Assembly (NCBI GenBank): GCA_017434455.1
Contig: JAFRFG010000018.1
Location: forward strand, 1-64,000
DNA length: 64,000 nt
Origin: Thermoguttaceae bacterium
Lineage (GTDB): Bacteria > Planctomycetota > Planctomycetia > Pirellulales > Thermoguttaceae
Direction of reading: 5' to 3'
Positions 8,064 through 16,724 of this stretch are shown here, piece by piece. Below the pieces are notes generated by a model. It was not told where the DNA came from, searched no databases, and worked only from the letters and a program-made list of their open reading frames with translations. Made by a program: the position numbers and the translations under genes. The number at the start of each line of letters is the position of its first letter. Position 1 is the first letter of the stretch.

Positions 8064-8428
8064 GCGGCGTCGTCCCTTCTTTTCTTTTCGTTGGCGGCGG
8101 CGACGTAGAGCATTTGCAGCTCGTTGAGGACGTTTTCAATAGTGCTTGTCTCTTCCTCGGAGCGATTCCCCACGGTTTTGTCGTAGATCAGCTGGATGGT
8201 GTCGATCAGGTGGGTCGCCTGGTGAAGGTAGAACTCGGACTTGCCGGTCACCGGGTTGGGGAAGATTCCCATCGAGACCATCGCCTGGGTCGCCAGCGTG
8301 GTGACCAGCCGCGTCAGCGACGGGGGAGGGAGGGGGACGTCCTCGGGAAGATGGTTCGGGTCGTTGACGGCTTCGTCGGTGTTTTGGGCTTCCGTGTTTT
8401 GATCTTCGGGCTTTTTTTCTTCTGACAT
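8060..8428 (-). CDS. DUF1844 family protein
   Basis: A 122-residue soluble protein. The first 35 residues are acidic and disordered; the rest matches DUF1844, with the typical SLTRLVTTLATQAMVSMGI core and a helical second half (FYLHQATHLIDTIQLI). DUF1844 proteins are small helical proteins of unknown function found in planctomycetes, acidobacteria and deltaproteobacteria-type groups. The start has a good ribosome site (AGGAAAG) ten bases upstream. It is transcribed away from nadA. No partner is evident from the context. Confidence 0.85.
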   Translation of the reverse strand: MSEEKKPEDQNTEAQNTDEAVNDPNHLPEDVPLPPPSLTRLVTTLATQAMVSMGIFPNPVTGKSEFYLHQATHLIDTIQLIYDKTVGNRSEEETSTIENVLNELQMLYVAAANEKKRRDDAA

Positions 8429-8570
8429 GGTTGATCTTTCCTCGTGTCGCGGTGGCCTGTCGGGGAGGGTATCGGTAAATTATCGCGGATAACCGGCCGG
8501 TCGGCAAGAGCGGGGTTTTCGCGCGGGGGGCTTTTGCGCACGCGGTCTGGAATTGAGTTTGCCCGTCGGT

Positions 8571-8576
8571 TATAAT
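8571..8576 (+). promoter_or_regulatory. -10 element upstream of nadA
   Basis: A perfect TATAAT; no good -35 at 16-18 bases (TTGAGT is only 12 bases away). It would give a leader of about 130 bases for nadA. Confidence 0.4.
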
Positions 8577-8715
8577 GGGGGGCGGCGGTGAGAATGCCAT
8601 GCGGCGCTGCCCGGCCAAAACCCACCCCGCACACTGTCTAGAAGAGCCCGCCATACGTGTCGTTCGAAGCAAGCGCTGCCGAAAGTGTCGTTCTAAGAAA
8701 GGAACCGCGCGTCCA

Positions 8716-9897
8716 GTGACCAGGAAACCCCTCTCCTATTACCAGAGTATGCCCGAGGAAACGCTTCGGCACAGAATCGATTCGATTCGCCGACGCATGG
8801 GTTCCCGCCTGCGGATACTCGTCCACTATTACCAGAAGGAAGAGATCCTCGCGATCGCCGACGATGTCGGCGACTCGTTCGGTCTGTCGGCGGCCGCCTC
8901 CAAGAGCGGCTGCGAGGCGATCCTCTTTTGCGGGGTGCGCTTTATGGCCGAGACGGCGGATATTTTAGCCAACGCCAATCGGGAAGGGGACAACCGCGTG
9001 ACGGTCGTCGCCCCCAACCCCGACGCCGGCTGCCGAATGGCCGATATGGCGACCCTCGCCGAGCTGGAAAACGCCTGGCGGCTGATCGGCGAGGCGGTTG
9101 GGACCGATGGGCTTGTCCCGGTCACCTATGTCAACTCCTCGGCCGAGGTGAAGGCCTTCTGCGGCATGCATGGGGGGTACGCCTGCACCTCGTCGAACGC
9201 CTTGGCGGTGATGCGCCGCGTCTTCGCCAACCCCGACAGCCGGGTTTTCTTCCTCCCCGATCAGCACCTGGGGCGCAACGTCGCCGCCTGGATGGGGTTC
9301 CCCCCCGAGCAGGTGGTCTCGTACCACGGGGGGAATTCGGTGGTTCGAAAGAACGTCGAGCATCTTGTGGCCGACGGGTTCCTTCCGGCCGGGTCGGTCG
9401 AGGAATTGGCGCCGGCCGGCGCGCTGGACCGCGGCGCTCTTCGCGCGGCGAAGGTGATTCTTTGGGACGGCTTTTGCCCCCTGCATCAGCGCTTTACCGT
9501 CGCGCAGATCGACCGGGTGCGGCAGGCCCGGCCCGAGGTCAGCGTGGTGGTTCACCCGGAGTGCCCCCGCGAGGTGGTCGCCGCGGCGGACCAGGCCGGT
9601 TCAACGAAGAAGATTCTTGACCTGGTCGCCGCCGCGCCCGACGGGGCGGTCTGGGCGATCGGGACGGAGCGGCGGATGGTCGAGGCCCTGCAGAGGGACT
9701 TCCCGACGAAGACCGTTCTCCCCCTCTCCGACGAGTTGCCGATGTGCTACTCGATGAACACGATCACCCTGGCCTCGGTCTGCCGGGCGCTGGAGGGGAT
9801 CGAGTCGGGGCATCCCGACGGGGTGGTGACCGTTGAACGTGAAATAGCCCAGCCGGCCCTCCTGGCGCTGGAGCGGATGCTCCAGTGCAAAGGGTAA
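8716..9897 (+). CDS. nadA: Quinolinate synthase
   Basis: NadA condenses iminoaspartate with dihydroxyacetone phosphate to quinolinate in de novo NAD synthesis, using a [4Fe-4S] cluster. The N-terminal HYYQKEEI motif, the three expected cluster Cys (in YACTSSNA near 157, GFCPLH near 254 and MCYSMNT near 344) and HPEC are present. The 393-residue length is slightly above the usual 310-370. Start choice: GTG 8716 has AAAGGAA eleven bases upstream; ATG 8749 is also in frame but has no ribosome site; an ATG at 8575 would overlap the -10 element. No nadB or nadC is adjacent; nadD ends at the right edge of the window, 54 kb away. Confidence 0.92.
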   Translation: MTRKPLSYYQSMPEETLRHRIDSIRRRMGSRLRILVHYYQKEEILAIADDVGDSFGLSAAASKSGCEAILFCGVRFMAETADILANANREGDNRVTVVAPNPDAGCRMADMATLAELENAWRLIGEAVGTDGLVPVTYVNSSAEVKAFCGMHGGYACTSSNALAVMRRVFANPDSRVFFLPDQHLGRNVAAWMGFPPEQVVSYHGGNSVVRKNVEHLVADGFLPAGSVEELAPAGALDRGALRAAKVILWDGFCPLHQRFTVAQIDRVRQARPEVSVVVHPECPREVVAAADQAGSTKKILDLVAAAPDGAVWAIGTERRMVEALQRDFPTKTVLPLSDELPMCYSMNTITLASVCRALEGIESGHPDGVVTVEREIAQPALLALERMLQCKG

Positions 9898-9967
9898 CGG
9901 CGCGTTTTGGTGATAAACAACACGTCGCGTTTTTGTGACAGACGACAAGTAATGGGAAAGGCCCGCG

Positions 9968-12406
9968 ATGGCTCGAATATTGGCAATTGATTGGGATGGC
10001 GTTGAGGTCCGCTATGTGCTTGCGGCCCAGACGAAAGACCAGTTCACGATCTTGAAGGCCGGCTCGGCGCCGATTGACGACCCGAAGGCGCTGGAGGAAA
10101 TCGCCGAGCCGCCGGCGGCCGAACCGCCGGCCGAGGGGCCGGGTGCCGGTGAGGAAAACGGCGACGGCGAGGAAGGCGGCCAGCCGCCGGCGTTCCCCCC
10201 GCAGGATATCGACGAAGACGAAGAGGACGAAAACGCCCAGCCGGCCGCCCCGCCGGAGGGGGAACGGTACCGGAAGATCGGCGCCAAGCTGCGGGCGCTT
10301 CTTAAGAGCCAGAAGGTCGGCTCGGCCAAGGTGATCCTCAACCTGGAGCGCGGGGATGTTGACGTTCTGAATATCCTTCTCCCCAGGGTCTCCGAGGCCG
10401 AACTTCCCGAGATGGTTCAAAACCAGGTGCTTCGAGACTCGAGCGCCTACGGCGAGGGAAGTCCGCTGGACTTCCTTCCGCTGGCCGGGGGAAAGAGCGA
10501 GGGGCAGGAGATCGTCGCGGTCGCGATGACCCGCGCGACGATGAGGCATGTCAAAGAGGCCTGCTCGGCCGCGGGGCGCAAACCGGCGAAGATGGAGATC
10601 AAGACCGCCGCGCTGTGTGAGTTCGCCGGGGTCAATCCGACGCTCACCGCCGCGCCGATCCTTCTGGTTCAGGAAGGGCGGGACGAGGTCAACTTGGTTC
10701 TGCTGGTCGGCGGCGAACCGGTCTCGATGCGAACCTTCCCGATCCAGGCCGACATCAGCGACGCGGATCGGTGCGAGCGTCTGGAAAACGAAATCATCCG
10801 AACCTTCGCCGTCGGCCCCCTGGCCGAGGACGACCCCCGCCGGGTGACCCTCTTTGGCGAGCCGGGGCAGTACGACGCGCTGGAGGAAAAACTGATCGAC
10901 CGGCAAATGACGGTCGAGTGCGTCAGCCCGTTCGATCTGGTGAAGACGGCCAAAAGGTTCGAGCCGCCCCAGCGGCCGGGCCGCTTCGCCCCGCTGGTCG
11001 GGTCGATCTTGGCCGAGAGTCCCAAGAGCCGGCCGAAGATCGACTTGATGCATCCCCGCCGCAAGCCGAAGCCGCCCAATTACACCCTCTTTGTTTTGTT
11101 CCTCCTCCTCTTGGTGGGAGGCGCCTTTTGGTACGGCTGGCGCTGGAACGAAAAAGACCTGGCCCGCCGCCGTGACGATATCGCGCGCCAAACCAAAGAG
11201 GTCGAGGAGATTGGCGGTCAGATCAATCAGGCCGCGCCGCTTTACACCATTTTGTCGAACGCCTCCGGCTGGGATCAGCAGGGGGTCGTCGTGCTCGATG
11301 AGCTGCGCGATCTGACGATCCGCGTGCCGAAGTTCCCCGAGATGGTGGTGACCCGCCTGGCCTACACCAACGCGATGCGGGGCCGGCCGGCGTTTATCAT
11401 GAGCGCCAATATCACCACCCCGGCGGTCTACCGGAAGTTCCAGCAGGCGATGACCGGCGACGGGTCGCATCAGGTTCAGTCGTCCGGGCCGGTTCCCCAG
11501 GAGGGGGAAGGCGGCTTCGCCTATAGTTTCACGGCCACGATCTACTGCCAGAGAAGACAGGCGGCGGATTACCTCCGTATGCTTCCCCGGCCGCTGCAGG
11601 AGCTGTCGGCTTCGAACCCCGAGTTCTACGCCGACCAGCTGAAGGCATATCAGGACGCGCTGAAACAGCAGCAGCTCGACCAGCAGAAGAAGGAGCAGGA
11701 GCTGCGCGAGAAGCAGGCCGAAATGCAGAAGCGTCAGCAGGAAGAACAGTTGCGTCAGCAGCAGCTTCAGCAGCAGGTGATGCAGGCGCAGACCAGCCGA
11801 CAGCAACAGCAGATGCTGCTGCAGCAGATCGAACAGCAGCAGCAGCGGATCACCTACCAGCGCCAGCAGCTCGAACAGCAGGAAGAGTACCTGAAGCAGC
11901 AGCAGGAACAGATCATCAAACAGCAGGATCAGTTCCGCCGCCAGCTGCGTGAGTACCTGGAAGGTCCGCAGGTGGACCAGCAGCAAGGTTCCGGTGAGGG
12001 GGCCGCGGCGCAACCGGCCGAGCAGCCGGCGGAACAACCGGCCGCGGAGCAACCCGCCGCCGAGCAACCGGCCGAAGCGCCCGCTGAAGCCCCGGCTGCC
12101 GAAGCGCCGCCGGCGGAAGCTCCCGCTGCCGAAGCGGCTCCCGCGGAAGCACCCGCCGAGGCACCGGCCGCTGAAGCGCCGCCGGCTGAAACACCTCCGG
12201 CAGAAGCGGCACCCGCCGAAGCCCCGGCCGCCGAAGCACCCCCGGCCGAAACTCCGCCTGCCGAAGCGGCTCCTGCCGAGGCCCCCCCGGCTGAAGCGCC
12301 GCCCGCCGAGGCACCTCCGGCTGAAGCCCCGCCCGCCGAGCAGCCGGCCGCGGAGCCGGCCCCGTCGGCCGCCTTTGATCTGAACGGAAAGGAGAACCTG
12401 GCATGA
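9968..12406 (+). CDS. PilM/PilN-like inner-membrane assembly protein with a Gln-rich coil and Pro-Ala-Glu tail
   Basis: An 812-residue protein. Residues 1 to about 355 resemble the actin-like PilM/GspL cytoplasmic domain (MARILAIDWDGVEVRYVL start, interrupted near 45-100 by an acidic Pro/Glu insert). One membrane segment lies at about 374-393 (LFVLFLLLLVGGAFWYGW), followed by a PilN-like periplasmic region. Residues of about 555-675 form a Gln-rich coiled coil, and about 680-800 are repeats of PAEAPAAEA type. The family organises the inner-membrane platform of type IV pili and type II secretion systems. The downstream pilO/P-like gene overlaps by four bases (ATGA), so the two are translationally coupled. 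In many bacteria PilM and PilN are separate proteins, so this would be a fusion. No ATPase or secretin gene lies in the window. Confidence 0.7.
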   Translation: MARILAIDWDGVEVRYVLAAQTKDQFTILKAGSAPIDDPKALEEIAEPPAAEPPAEGPGAGEENGDGEEGGQPPAFPPQDIDEDEEDENAQPAAPPEGERYRKIGAKLRALLKSQKVGSAKVILNLERGDVDVLNILLPRVSEAELPEMVQNQVLRDSSAYGEGSPLDFLPLAGGKSEGQEIVAVAMTRATMRHVKEACSAAGRKPAKMEIKTAALCEFAGVNPTLTAAPILLVQEGRDEVNLVLLVGGEPVSMRTFPIQADISDADRCERLENEIIRTFAVGPLAEDDPRRVTLFGEPGQYDALEEKLIDRQMTVECVSPFDLVKTAKRFEPPQRPGRFAPLVGSILAESPKSRPKIDLMHPRRKPKPPNYTLFVLFLLLLVGGAFWYGWRWNEKDLARRRDDIARQTKEVEEIGGQINQAAPLYTILSNASGWDQQGVVVLDELRDLTIRVPKFPEMVVTRLAYTNAMRGRPAFIMSANITTPAVYRKFQQAMTGDGSHQVQSSGPVPQEGEGGFAYSFTATIYCQRRQAADYLRMLPRPLQELSASNPEFYADQLKAYQDALKQQQLDQQKKEQELREKQAEMQKRQQEEQLRQQQLQQQVMQAQTSRQQQQMLLQQIEQQQQRITYQRQQLEQQEEYLKQQQEQIIKQQDQFRRQLREYLEGPQVDQQQGSGEGAAAQPAEQPAEQPAAEQPAAEQPAEAPAEAPAAEAPPAEAPAAEAAPAEAPAEAPAAEAPPAETPPAEAAPAEAPAAEAPPAETPPAEAAPAEAPPAEAPPAEAPPAEAPPAEQPAAEPAPSAAFDLNGKENLA

Positions 12407-13332
12407 AAACCTTACGCGGTGTATTGATCATCCTGATTCTCTTCGGCGGCATCTTCGGGTTTGTCGGGTGGAAGCTCTATCAAACCCGCCGGGTCGCCGT
12501 GCTCAAAAAACTCGACGAGCAGAGCCGGCAGCTGGACGAGCAGAAGAACAACTCGGTCAATCGGCTGGAGACAATGCGGAATTTCTCGGCGGCGCAGCAG
12601 GGGCTCTTCGCCCGATCGTTCCCGATGAATCCGGCCAGCGCCCGGATCGAATATCAGATGTGGCTCTCGCAGCTGGCGGAGTTTTGCGAAATGCCGAACG
12701 CCAAGATCCAGATCGGCGCCTACCAGCGCGGTCAGGGGACGGCCTCGAACAAGTTCCAGCTCCAGACCCAGTGTAAAGAAGAATCGCTCATGCGGTTCCT
12801 CTACGAGTTCTCGTGGACCGGCTTCCTCCATCGGATCGACTCGCTCGATATCCAGCCGGTCGCCGGCAGCGACGACTTGAGTGTGACGATCGTGATCGAG
12901 GGGCTCTCTTTGGCCAAACTCGATCGGCGCAGTCCCTATCCCGATCCGGTTCGTCTGCCGCCGCCGCGTCAGTACCTCAAGCGGCTGGCCTCCGGGCCGT
13001 TCGCCACCTACAGTCCCTACGCGCGGGCGAATATCTTCCAGTACGCGCAAAGCGGGTTCGACGACGCCAGTTTCGCCATCCTCACCGGGATCCCCTCCAA
13101 GCGCGTCTCGGAGGAAGAGCCGATGGTGACCACCACCCGATGGAATATCGGGAGCATCGGAAAGACGATGACCGTCGGCATCGGCGAGAAGCTCCAGATC
13201 GGTTCGTTCGACGGGGTGATCGAGTCGGTCGACGACGATATCGTCTACCTGCGTCAGACCGGGGGACGCCTGTGGGCCCTTTCGCTCGGCGATAAACTTT
13301 CCGACGCCGTGGCGCTGCCGGAGGAGTTTTGA
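12403..13332 (+). CDS. PilO-like protein with a PilP/GspC-like C-terminal region
   Basis: A 309-residue inner-membrane protein: one membrane helix at residues 7-25 (GVLIILILFGGIFGFVGW), a coiled coil to about 60, a PilO-like alpha+beta region to about 180, and a C-terminal part (about 215-305) with a short beta-domain pattern (GEKLQIGSFDGVIESV and VYLRQTGGRLWALSLGD) that recalls PilP/GspC periplasmic domains. PilO and PilP connect the PilM/N platform with the secretin. The start overlaps the stop of the PilM/N-like gene. The PilO assignment is by architecture and position rather than strong motifs. A strong terminator follows, so the two genes form a complete two-gene operon. Confidence 0.6.
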   Translation: MKTLRGVLIILILFGGIFGFVGWKLYQTRRVAVLKKLDEQSRQLDEQKNNSVNRLETMRNFSAAQQGLFARSFPMNPASARIEYQMWLSQLAEFCEMPNAKIQIGAYQRGQGTASNKFQLQTQCKEESLMRFLYEFSWTGFLHRIDSLDIQPVAGSDDLSVTIVIEGLSLAKLDRRSPYPDPVRLPPPRQYLKRLASGPFATYSPYARANIFQYAQSGFDDASFAILTGIPSKRVSEEEPMVTTTRWNIGSIGKTMTVGIGEKLQIGSFDGVIESVDDDIVYLRQTGGRLWALSLGDKLSDAVALPEEF

Positions 13333-13364
13333 CCTTCCCGGAAGCTGGAGCGACGGACAAAAGA

Positions 13365-13399
13365 AAAAGGAGGAGCCCCAAGGGCGCCTCCTTTTTTTT
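13365..13399. terminator. Bidirectional rho-independent terminator
   Basis: Stem aaaggagg/cctccttt with an A-run on the left and a T-run of eight on the right, between the pilO/P-like gene and the convergent gene ending at 13440. Confidence 0.85.
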
Positions 13400-13439
13400 C
13401 ACGTGACGAACGGTTTGCCTTACAGGGTAATACCCGATG

Positions 13440-14000
13440 TTACCGGCCGACGGCTTGGTTCCTCTCGGCCTGGTCCCTTTCGGCCCTCTCGCTGATCGAG
13501 GTGAGGAACGAGTAGGTGATCGCGTCGAAGACGTCGCCGCACGAGAACTTCTCTCCGAGGAGTTTCAGCATGTCGGTCCCCTGGTGGAAGATGATCCAGC
13601 TGCGGCCGTTTTTCTTCAGCGCCAGAACCGAGGCGTTGTTGACCAGGTCGAGGTAGTAGAAGTTCATCTCGAAACCGGAGAGTACGTATCCGGCGATGCG
13701 CCGCTCCAGCGGGGTCTCTTCCAGATGGTTGTACTCCCCCTTCATTAACTCCAGGACACTCTTGGCGGTGGACATCAGGTCGATCGACTCGGGGTACGAG
13801 GCGAGGATCCAGAAATACCCCTCGGGGCTGTTGGCGGTCACCGCCCGCACGTCGGTGTCCCAGATCGCCTCTTGGACGAACCAGTTCTTGGGGTAGGAGA
13901 AGCGGTATCGATCGGCGCCGTCGATGTATTCTTTGAAATCGGCCTCCAGTTCGGTATGGCCGATCGGCATATTGAGGACGTCTCGGTTCTTCCTGCTCAT
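13440..14000 (-). CDS. Conserved-looking protein of unknown function, PsbP-like pattern
   Basis: A 186-residue soluble protein without signal peptide. The arrangement RYRFSYPKNWFVQE, then alternating beta-strands and a final helix region, resembles the PsbP/DUF1795 fold found in small bacterial proteins that share the YP.NW pattern; this is an inference from pattern only. The tail (about 170-186) is charged (ERAERDQAERNQ). It is transcribed in the same direction as rsmD, 84 bases downstream of rsmD, so the two may form an operon. The start at ATG 14000 has only a weak ribosome site. Confidence 0.6.
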   Translation of the reverse strand: MSRKNRDVLNMPIGHTELEADFKEYIDGADRYRFSYPKNWFVQEAIWDTDVRAVTANSPEGYFWILASYPESIDLMSTAKSVLELMKGEYNHLEETPLERRIAGYVLSGFEMNFYYLDLVNNASVLALKKNGRSWIIFHQGTDMLKLLGEKFSCGDVFDAITYSFLTSISERAERDQAERNQAVGR

Positions 14001-14084
14001 GGCTGTATTCTTTGTTTGGTTCGGCCCTGTCCAAAGGGTCTTGTCGGTCGGTGTTCTTCGGTGGTTTGGTTTGGGGGGAACGGC

Positions 14085-15101
14085 TCAGCGGCGAAGGTGG
14101 TCGGGGACGGTGTAGACGGCGATTTCGGCCGGGTAGTACGAACGGCGTTTCCTCTTGGGGATGTCGACCCCGAGCAGGTCGAAGTTGAATCGGTCGTCGG
14201 ACTCGATCACAAAGACCGAACCGTCCGGGGCGAGCCGGGTTAGGTTGTTGATCACCCGGAGCATCTCGTCGGTTCGCTCGACGTAGAAATCGTACGGGGG
14301 GGAACAGAAAACCAGCCAGGGGATGTCGCGGCGCATCTCGGCGATCGACTTATCGCCGCGTCCCCAAAGAAAGGTGTCGTTGGTTTTGACATCGATCATC
14401 TGACTGATCCCCGGCATCTTCTCTTCGAGCAGGGCGATGTTCTGTTTGAGAACCCGCGCCGTCGGAAAATGCACCTCGATCACGGTGGCCGAAAGAGCCC
14501 CCCGGCTGATCGCCTCGAAGGCCAGCGCGCCGGTGCCGGCGAACAGGTCGACGGCGTGCTTTCCCACGGCCATCGGCCCGATGAGGTTGAAGACCGACTC
14601 GCGGATGCGATCTTTCATCGGACGAACCCGGTGGTCGCCGCTGTAGGCGAGCTTCGTCCCGCGGAACTTGCCGCCGATGATGCGCAGCCCCTCGACCTTC
14701 CCTCGGGGACCGGGCTGGCTGCCGACGTTTTTGCCGCGGCGGGGAACCTCGGCGTCGGCGGTTTTCCCCTTGGCTTTCCCCTTCCCCTTGGCGGCGGCGG
14801 TCCCCGGCTTGGCGGGGGTGTTCTCGCCGTGGGGATAGACCTTGGCGTACTCCCGAAGGAATTCGTCGGCGTCCATCATCGGCGTGATCGACGGCGCACC
14901 GGCTCCGCGAAGCTTTTTACGTTCCTCGCGCGTGCGCGGTTCGAACGACCGCTGCGCCTTGCCGACGACGTACAGATCGGAGTAGACCCGCTTGGGGGAA
15001 GACTCCGGATCGAGGTCACGGTCGACCTGGGGACGGGGCCGGCCGTCGTTTTTGCCGCCGTGCCGCCCGCCGCCGGAGGGAGAATTCTTTTTTGCCGTCA
15101 T
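14085..15101 (-). CDS. rsmD: RsmD-family 16S rRNA (guanine-N2)-methyltransferase with a long basic N-terminal extension
   Basis: RsmD methylates G966 of 16S rRNA from S-adenosylmethionine. The last 200 residues hold the family core: GGKFRGTKL, RVRPMKDRIRESVFNLI, the SAM loop DLFAGTGALAFEAISRGA and a catalytic SPPY where (D/N)PPY/F is usual. The first 135 residues are a disordered, Gly/Lys/Arg-rich extension absent from most family members (typical length about 185-200). The substitution at the catalytic motif (CSPPYDFY) may alter base specificity. The start at ATG 15101 is the only good candidate. It faces the PPIase gene across a divergent region. Confidence 0.85.
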   Translation of the reverse strand: MTAKKNSPSGGGRHGGKNDGRPRPQVDRDLDPESSPKRVYSDLYVVGKAQRSFEPRTREERKKLRGAGAPSITPMMDADEFLREYAKVYPHGENTPAKPGTAAAKGKGKAKGKTADAEVPRRGKNVGSQPGPRGKVEGLRIIGGKFRGTKLAYSGDHRVRPMKDRIRESVFNLIGPMAVGKHAVDLFAGTGALAFEAISRGALSATVIEVHFPTARVLKQNIALLEEKMPGISQMIDVKTNDTFLWGRGDKSIAEMRRDIPWLVFCSPPYDFYVERTDEMLRVINNLTRLAPDGSVFVIESDDRFNFDLLGVDIPKRKRRSYYPAEIAVYTVPDHLRR

Positions 15102-15135
15102 CGGGATTTTGCCGTGTCCTTTATTTCTATCGGAC

Positions 15136-15164
15136 TTGTTATTTAAGGGGTGACCTACTATAAT
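15136..15164 (+). promoter_or_regulatory. Strong sigma-70-type promoter upstream of the cyclophilin gene
   Basis: TTGTTA (15136-15141), 17-base spacer, perfect TATAAT (15159-15164). It would give a leader of nearly 290 bases for the gene at 15459. Confidence 0.6.
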
Positions 15165-15241
15165 GAAGGATCGTATATCCTCGGCGCCGAAGGCCTGTTT
15201 TTTCCCGGTGCCTTTTCGCCTGCCGGGGAAAGAGCGCTTTT

Positions 15242-15271
15242 TTGTGACCTTGCGTTCCTTACTATTATACT
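15242..15271 (+). promoter_or_regulatory. Second promoter candidate upstream of the cyclophilin gene
   Basis: TTGTGA (15242-15247), 18-base spacer, TATACT (15266-15271). Together with 15136-15164 it suggests tandem promoters. Confidence 0.45.
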
Positions 15272-15346
15272 AGGATAATAATACGGGAAAGCGAGTCCAA
15301 AAGAGCTAAGAAGCTTTGAATTTCCGTTTTTCGTGAAGGAGTTAAA

Positions 15347-15405
15347 CCTTACTCAACACGAAATCCGTATTGAATATACCGATTTTGCGAAATACGTTGA
15401 GTGGG
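15347..15405 (+). ncRNA. Structured 5' leader of the cyclophilin gene (candidate)
   Basis: Two nested stems: ACTCAAC (15351-15357) with GTTGAGT (15396-15402), extended by G-U pairs, and CGTATT (15366-15371) with AATACG (15391-15396). The adjoining ends share a base, so they are partly alternative. The element is A+T-rich and lies 55 bases before the start codon. It matches no riboswitch class I know. Confidence 0.3.
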
Positions 15406-15458
15406 TTATTCTATCGCGAATCGCCCATAATCGCTAGGAAGCTAAGGTCTATCGAAAG

Positions 15459-16673
15459 ATGTCAATGAAAAAGATTGCCCGCGTTGTGTCTGTGCTGGCT
15501 TTGCTGTGGTGCGTTTCGGCTGTGGCTCAAGAAGCGGCCCCGGCCGCCGACGCCCCGAAGACGGATGCCGCCGCCACCACCGCTGATGCCCAGGCCCAGC
15601 CGCCGAAAGAACTGACCGACTTCGTCGAGAACTTCGACAGCTACAAGGCGACGCTCAAGGAGCTGCGCGGCCTGAAGTCCGAGTATCAAAACGCCACGCC
15701 CGAGCGCCGCGACGAGATTCTCGACAAGTACAAGCCGCTGGTCGCCGAGGCCGAAAAGATGCAAAAGCTCTTGATTCCTCAGGGGATCGACGCGTACAAC
15801 GTCCTGGAAGGCAAAAACGTCGATCTGCAGAACTTCCTCCTCGGGATGTTCGAGTGGCAGATCATCAAAAAAGAAAACTATGAATCGGCGTTCCAGATCG
15901 CCGAGGCGCTGATTCCGCGCAACGGTTTCCCGCTTCCCGACTACGCCTATCTGTATGCCTACGCCGCCTTCGCCGCGTTCAATACCATGCATCTCGACCA
16001 GGCGAAACAGTGGAACGCGATCGCTAAAGAGAATAAGGCCTACGACAAGATTCGCCAGCTCGACGCCAAAGACAATATGAAGATCTCCTTCGCCCTCGAC
16101 CAGGAGCTCCCCGAGTATGAGCGGCTCTGGGAAAAGGAGAAAGAGATCCGCGATAAAGAGGCCGCCGACGATACCAATCCGCGGGTCGTCCTCCATACCA
16201 CCAAGGGGGATATCACCCTGGAGCTCTTCCCGAACGAGGCGCCCCAGGCGGTCGGCAACTTCATGACGCTGGTCAAAGACGGGTTCTATACCGATGTTCC
16301 GTTCCACCGCGTCCTCCCCTTCTTTATGGCTCAGGGGGGCGACCCGACCGGGACCGGCACCGGCGGACCGGGGTACTGCATCCGCTGCGAGTGCACCCGC
16401 CCGAATGCCCGCATGCACTTCCGCGGCTCGATCAGTATGGCGCACGCCGGCCGAAACACCGGCGGGTCGCAGTTCTTCCTGACCTTTGTCCCGACCGGTT
16501 TCCTCAACGGAAAGCATACGGTCTTCGGCCGCATCATCGACGGGATGGAGGTTCTCTCGGAGCTGCAGCGGATCGACCCCGAGGGGGAGAATCTGCCGGC
16601 GCCCGACAAAATTGTCTCGGCCGAGATCCTTCGCGGCGAGCCGACCCCGTTCGAAAAACTTCCCGCGCGCTGA
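15459..16673 (+). CDS. Secreted peptidyl-prolyl cis-trans isomerase, cyclophilin type
   Basis: A 404-residue protein. A signal peptide (about 1-24, ending AVAQEA) is followed by an Ala-rich linker, a helical region of about 200 residues without recognised family, and a C-terminal cyclophilin domain (about 240-400). The domain has the usual order: VVLHTTKGDITLELF, FHRVLPFFMAQGGDP (FHR catalytic Arg), GSISMAH and NTGGSQFFLTF, then HTVFGRIIDGM. It would catalyse prolyl isomerisation in the periplasm or outside the cell. Two promoter candidates and a structured leader precede it. The response-regulator gene starts 51 bases downstream and may be co-transcribed. ATG 15465 is an alternative start two codons later. 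Confidence 0.88.
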   Translation: MSMKKIARVVSVLALLWCVSAVAQEAAPAADAPKTDAAATTADAQAQPPKELTDFVENFDSYKATLKELRGLKSEYQNATPERRDEILDKYKPLVAEAEKMQKLLIPQGIDAYNVLEGKNVDLQNFLLGMFEWQIIKKENYESAFQIAEALIPRNGFPLPDYAYLYAYAAFAAFNTMHLDQAKQWNAIAKENKAYDKIRQLDAKDNMKISFALDQELPEYERLWEKEKEIRDKEAADDTNPRVVLHTTKGDITLELFPNEAPQAVGNFMTLVKDGFYTDVPFHRVLPFFMAQGGDPTGTGTGGPGYCIRCECTRPNARMHFRGSISMAHAGRNTGGSQFFLTFVPTGFLNGKHTVFGRIIDGMEVLSELQRIDPEGENLPAPDKIVSAEILRGEPTPFEKLPAR

Positions 16674-16724
16674 TAACACACCACAGACGGACACCTAAGA
16701 ATTTAACAAAAAGAGGTATTTGTT

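Noticed and set aside
9764..12067. Long minus-strand open frame (about 770 codons) opposite nadA end and the PilM/N-like gene
   Set aside because: Composition of Leu/Arg/Gly typical of an antisense shadow in GC-rich DNA; the plus-strand genes have recognisable domains.
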